From assembly GCF_039729015.1 (NCBI RefSeq), contig NZ_CP155792.1, positions 3,430,001 to 3,494,000 of the forward strand: a stretch of 64,000 nucleotides of DNA, written 5' to 3'. Source of the DNA: Blastococcus sp. HT6-30 (lineage in GTDB: Bacteria; Actinomycetota; Actinomycetes; Mycobacteriales; Geodermatophilaceae). Below, in pieces: positions 61,297 through 64,000 of the stretch; position 1 is the stretch's first letter; each line of letters starts with the position of its first letter. Position numbers and translations under genes: made by a program. The notes beneath the pieces are model-generated. The model saw nothing but the letters and a program-made list of their open reading frames with translations, made no database searches and was not told the DNA's origin.

Positions 61297-62883
61297 TCAG
61301 GCGCCGGGCTCGTCCCCGAACACCAGCGACTTGATCGTGACCGGGACCGTTCGCGACGGGTACCGCAGCCGACCGATGTCGACGTAGTCGAAGTCCCGCA
61401 GGGCGAGACCATCGACGACCAGCAGGTCCACGGTCACCCCGAGCTCGTGCTGGAGCAACCGGCCCACCGTCATCGCCACGTCCCCGTCGAGGACGACGTA
61501 CACCGGTCGGCCGGCGGCGATCCGCTCCGCGAGCCCGTCGCGCACCCCACGGGCGAAGGCCGACACCCGGTCGTAACTGGGCAGGCCGGACCACGACATC
61601 GCGAGCACGACGTCCTGGTCGGCGGCCGCGGCATCGAGAGCGACGAGGTGCCGGCGGACCGCCGCCGCGACCCCGTCGGCATCCACGACGTCCCCGAGCT
61701 CGTGGACGGGGTGCACCACCTGCAGGTTGCGCCGCGGCAGGAGGGCGTCGGGGGCCGAGATCCACCCGGTGTTGCCACTGAGCTGGACGCTGTACTCCGA
61801 GGCCCCGAGCGCGGTGGCGCGGATGCACTCGCCGGCGGGCAGCAGCGGGTACGGCAGCGCCCCGGCGTCGACCAGCCGCCGGACGGCCTCACCCAGCGGC
61901 CGGCCGAGGTCGCCGAACGACGCGCTCTCCCGTCCGTACACGTACTCGGCCACCCCGCCGGAGAAGACGACCCCGTCCAGCGGCCCGACATCGGGCAGCG
62001 GATCGGTCAGGTACAGCGCGGCCACGTCCGACGGGGGCTCCGCGCCGAGGGCGGCCACCAGGGCGTCGGCCATGCCCTCGGCCACCCGGGCGATCTCGTC
62101 GGGGCGGGCCACGTCGCCCAGGGCCCAGGAGAAGCCGGCGCGGGCAGCATGGGCGCGTCCCGCGGGTTCCAGGCGCACGATCGTCCCCGCCTCGTCGACC
62201 ACCTGCAGCCGCCCGCCGATGTGCACCGCTGCGGTGGCGACCACCCGCCCGCGCTCCAGCACGGAGAGCTTCGTCGTCCCGCCCCCGATGTCGACGTTGA
62301 GGATCCGCTGGCCGGTCTCGTACGACGTCCGGGCCGCGCCGGAGCCGAAGCCGGCCAGCATCGCCTCCATGTGGTGCCCCGCCGTGGCGGTCACCAGTTC
62401 CCCGCCACGCTCGGCGAGGACGCCGGCGATGGCCTCGGCGTTGCGACGGCGGAGCGCCTCCCCGGTGAGGATCACCACCCCGGTGTCGATGTCCTCGGGG
62501 CCGATCCTGGCCTCGCCGTAGGCGCGGTCGATGATCGTGCCGAGAGCCTCGGCGTCGATGTGCTCGGCGCTCGCGTATGGAGTGAGCGCCACCGGCGAGC
62601 GGTACACCGTGTCCCGCCGGACGACGATGTAGCGGCTGGTCAGGTCCTCGCCGATCCGGCGCAGGTGCAGCCGCGAGAAGATCACCTGCGTGCCCGAGGA
62701 GCCGATGTCCATCCCCACGCTGTGCAGCGTGACGTTGTCCTGCTGCCAGATCGGGTTGTCCTCGAGCGGCAGCTCGTCGTGGTCGTGGTCGTGGTCGTGG
62801 TCGGGCGTGTGCGGCGAGTACACCGTCTGCGGCTCGGCGTGCTCGCGGCCGTAGACCGGCTCGGAGGAGTGGGTGTGCGTCAC
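61297..62883 (-). CDS. EutA-like reactivating factor (actin/Hsp70-fold ATPase)
   Basis: A 528-residue homolog of EutA, the ATP-dependent reactivase of B12-dependent ethanolamine ammonia-lyase. Visible matches: VGMDIGSSGTQVIFSRLHL (phosphate-1), VVILTGEALRRRNAEAIAGVL, ATAGHHMEAMLAGFGSGA, ILNVDIGGGTTKLSVLERG (phosphate-2), FSGGVAEYVYGRE (adenosine). It has an extra N-terminus with an HDHDHDHD stretch (about 28-36), possibly metal-binding. No EutB/EutC gene is present; its operon partner is a cupin at 62968. So its client is probably another enzyme of this pathway or is encoded beyond the window. GTG start. Confidence 0.83.
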   Translation of the reverse strand: MTHTHSSEPVYGREHAEPQTVYSPHTPDHDHDHDHDELPLEDNPIWQQDNVTLHSVGMDIGSSGTQVIFSRLHLRRIGEDLTSRYIVVRRDTVYRSPVALTPYASAEHIDAEALGTIIDRAYGEARIGPEDIDTGVVILTGEALRRRNAEAIAGVLAERGGELVTATAGHHMEAMLAGFGSGAARTSYETGQRILNVDIGGGTTKLSVLERGRVVATAAVHIGGRLQVVDEAGTIVRLEPAGRAHAARAGFSWALGDVARPDEIARVAEGMADALVAALGAEPPSDVAALYLTDPLPDVGPLDGVVFSGGVAEYVYGRESASFGDLGRPLGEAVRRLVDAGALPYPLLPAGECIRATALGASEYSVQLSGNTGWISAPDALLPRRNLQVVHPVHELGDVVDADGVAAAVRRHLVALDAAAADQDVVLAMSWSGLPSYDRVSAFARGVRDGLAERIAAGRPVYVVLDGDVAMTVGRLLQHELGVTVDLLVVDGLALRDFDYVDIGRLRYPSRTVPVTIKSLVFGDEPGA

Positions 62884-62910
62884 GTGCGCTCCGGAAAGGG
62901 GAGAGACGAC

Positions 62911-62947
62911 GACGTGCGGCCCGCCAACGGAGGGCGGACCGCACGTC
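62911..62947 (-). terminator. Hairpin between cupin D and EutA-like genes
   Basis: Arms GACGTGCGGCCCGCC (62911-62925) and GGCGGACCGCACGTC (62933-62947) with one mismatch and a 7-base loop; may attenuate expression of the downstream EutA-like gene. Confidence 0.55.
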
Positions 62948-62967
62948 GAGGTGGGACAGGGGTGAGA

Positions 62968-64000
62968 TCAGGCAGCCGGCTTCGGCGGGAGGTTTTCCTT
63001 CTCCTGCTCGTACGCGGCGTCCATCTTCGGCTCCAGGCCGTGCTTGGCCAGCGCCTCCTTGAAGGTCTCCCGCACGTACGACGACTCGTCGGCGTAGTCG
63101 ATCTGGTCGCCACCGATGCGCTGGCTGATCCAGGCCTTCGGCACGCCCTGCGCGTTGCGGATGGACACGACCTCGTGCTTGAAGGCCAGGTAGCGGGCGG
63201 GCTCGGTGCCGGTGTTGAAGTGCTGGTGGTACCACATGTTCGGCGGCACGATCATGCTGCCGGCCTGCCACTCGTAGCGCCGCGGCTCCTCCCCCTCGGG
63301 CCACATCAGGCTGTAGCCCTCGCCCGAGAGGATGATCACGTGGGCGCCCGGGCCGTGCCGGTGACCCTTCTTGTACGTGGCCGTCGGGAACTGCGAGATG
63401 TGGCTGTTCATCGAGCCCCGGGCCATGTTGAAGCGGATGTGCCCGCCCCCGGCACCGCGCTCCTTGGCCTCGATCAGCGGCAGGTTGATCGAGTCGGCGA
63501 CGAAGTTGGTGTCGAGCAGCAGACCCTTCTGCTCGCCCTTGGGCGCGAAGTAGTCCGGCTCACCGTTGAAGCGCTTCGGGAAGTCGTGCGCGGTGCCGAA
63601 GACGAAGTCGATGTCGTCGTACAGGTTGATGATGCCCGGGGCGTTCGTCGAGGAGACGAAGCGCGCCACCTCGGTGCCCGAAGCGTTGAAGTGCTGGTGG
63701 TTGGCGTTCAGCGGGATGGCGAACAGCGCACCCGGGCCCCACTCGAAGGTCACCTCGGCGCCGGCGTCGTTCCACACCTTGGTCGAGCCGTGCCCGGAGA
63801 GGACCAGGATCATCTCCTCGAACAGCTGCCGCTGCGGAGCGAGCTGACCGCCGGCCGCGATCTCGGCGACGTAGCAGTCGTTCGAGGTGCGGCTGGCCTC
63901 GTGGTTGATGAAGACGCCTCGGCCCCCGCGGCGGGCCCAGTCCTTGAGCTCGACGGTCTTGAGGTCGGGCACGTAGTGCGCCGCGATGATGTCCAAGCCC
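62968..64000 (-). CDS. Bicupin domain protein D, 5' end cut by window
   Basis: At least 342 residues of a two-cupin protein; the frame remains open to the window edge (the first possible start in sight is a TTG at 63996), so the true start may lie outside. Cupin 1 shows EEMILVLSGHGSTKVWNDAG and NANHQHFNASG; cupin 2 shows KGHRHGPGAHVIILSGEGYSLMW and PPNMWYHQHFNTG. From memory, homologs carry the label ethanolamine ammonia-lyase-activating protein, which fits its pairing with the EutA-like gene but may only reflect that neighbourhood. Confidence 0.78.
   Translation of the reverse strand, partial: GLDIIAAHYVPDLKTVELKDWARRGGRGVFINHEASRTSNDCYVAEIAAGGQLAPQRQLFEEMILVLSGHGSTKVWNDAGAEVTFEWGPGALFAIPLNANHQHFNASGTEVARFVSSTNAPGIINLYDDIDFVFGTAHDFPKRFNGEPDYFAPKGEQKGLLLDTNFVADSINLPLIEAKERGAGGGHIRFNMARGSMNSHISQFPTATYKKGHRHGPGAHVIILSGEGYSLMWPEGEEPRRYEWQAGSMIVPPNMWYHQHFNTGTEPARYLAFKHEVVSIRNAQGVPKAWISQRIGGDQIDYADESSYVRETFKEALAKHGLEPKMDAAYEQEKENLPPKPAA

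Noticed and set aside
61297..62883. Ethanolamine utilisation (eut) operon
   Set aside because: Only an EutA-like protein is present; EutB, EutC, shell proteins and ethanolamine transporter are absent in the window.
1..64000. CRISPR arrays, tRNA or rRNA genes
   Set aside because: No regularly spaced repeats and no tRNA or rRNA-like sequence were found when reading both strands by eye.

Overview
Origin. The DNA is about 70% GC, with GTG and TTG starts, tight ATGA/GTGA gene overlaps and T-less GC-rich hairpins between genes. Gene content is that of an actinobacterium: a FadE5 ortholog, an actinobacterial VLRF1 peptidyl-tRNA hydrolase, an MptpB-like phosphatase and a bkd operon with a divergent Lrp regulator. 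A Geodermatophilaceae-like genome fits, but that rank is inference. I see no tRNA, rRNA or CRISPR array.

Left part (about 1-19.7 kb) reads as ordinary chromosome: LapA-like protein, FadE5 acyl-CoA dehydrogenase behind a double palindromic operator, two small acidic proteins, a tyrosine phosphatase, a GAF-GGDEF diguanylate cyclase, a branched-chain 2-oxoacid dehydrogenase operon (E1alpha-E1beta-E2) with a divergent Lrp/AsnC regulator, a serine beta-lactamase-like hydrolase, an NlpC/P60 peptidase, a YihY/BrkB protein, an alcohol dehydrogenase and a VLRF1 hydrolase.

Junction. At 19.7-20.0 kb and 23.9-24.1 kb there are decayed insertion-sequence remnants. From about 20.2 kb to the right edge the content changes to one large catabolic locus.

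Right part (about 20.2-64 kb) is an aromatic or aromatic-carboxylate catabolic island. It encodes a Rieske oxygenase with ferredoxin and, far away, its likely reductase; proteins of the 4,5-dihydroxyphthalate decarboxylase family (two); LigJ-like hydratase and LigK-like aldolase of the protocatechuate 4,5-cleavage lower pathway; four bicupin proteins; two paralogous ThDP enzymes around an aldehyde dehydrogenase; two HIBADH-type dehydrogenases; a zinc alcohol dehydrogenase; a class II aldolase-family protein; a PanB-like protein; and several transport systems. No classical ring-cleavage dioxygenase (LigAB, intradiol or vicinal-oxygen-chelate type) is visible, so the bicupins are the best candidates for ring opening.

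Control. Ten copies of a TGGTNNNACCA-type palindrome, the known operator type of FadR-subfamily GntR regulators, sit in the promoter gaps of this island. Apart from the GntR gene (which can be read through from the upstream gene), a small antisense ORF at 33588-33758 and the EutA/cupin pair whose promoter lies beyond the window, each transcription unit has one. The only GntR/FadR gene in the window is at 60514-61284.

Most unusual content. The same regulon carries three ATPases of conformational-remodelling families: a Cdc48-like double AAA+ protein whose second Walker B reads DQ instead of DE, a TRIP13/Pch2-like AAA+ protein with no HORMA partner, and an EutA-like actin-fold reactivase with no ethanolamine ammonia-lyase. 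I propose, as inference, that the pathway contains enzymes that need ATP-driven reactivation or activation.
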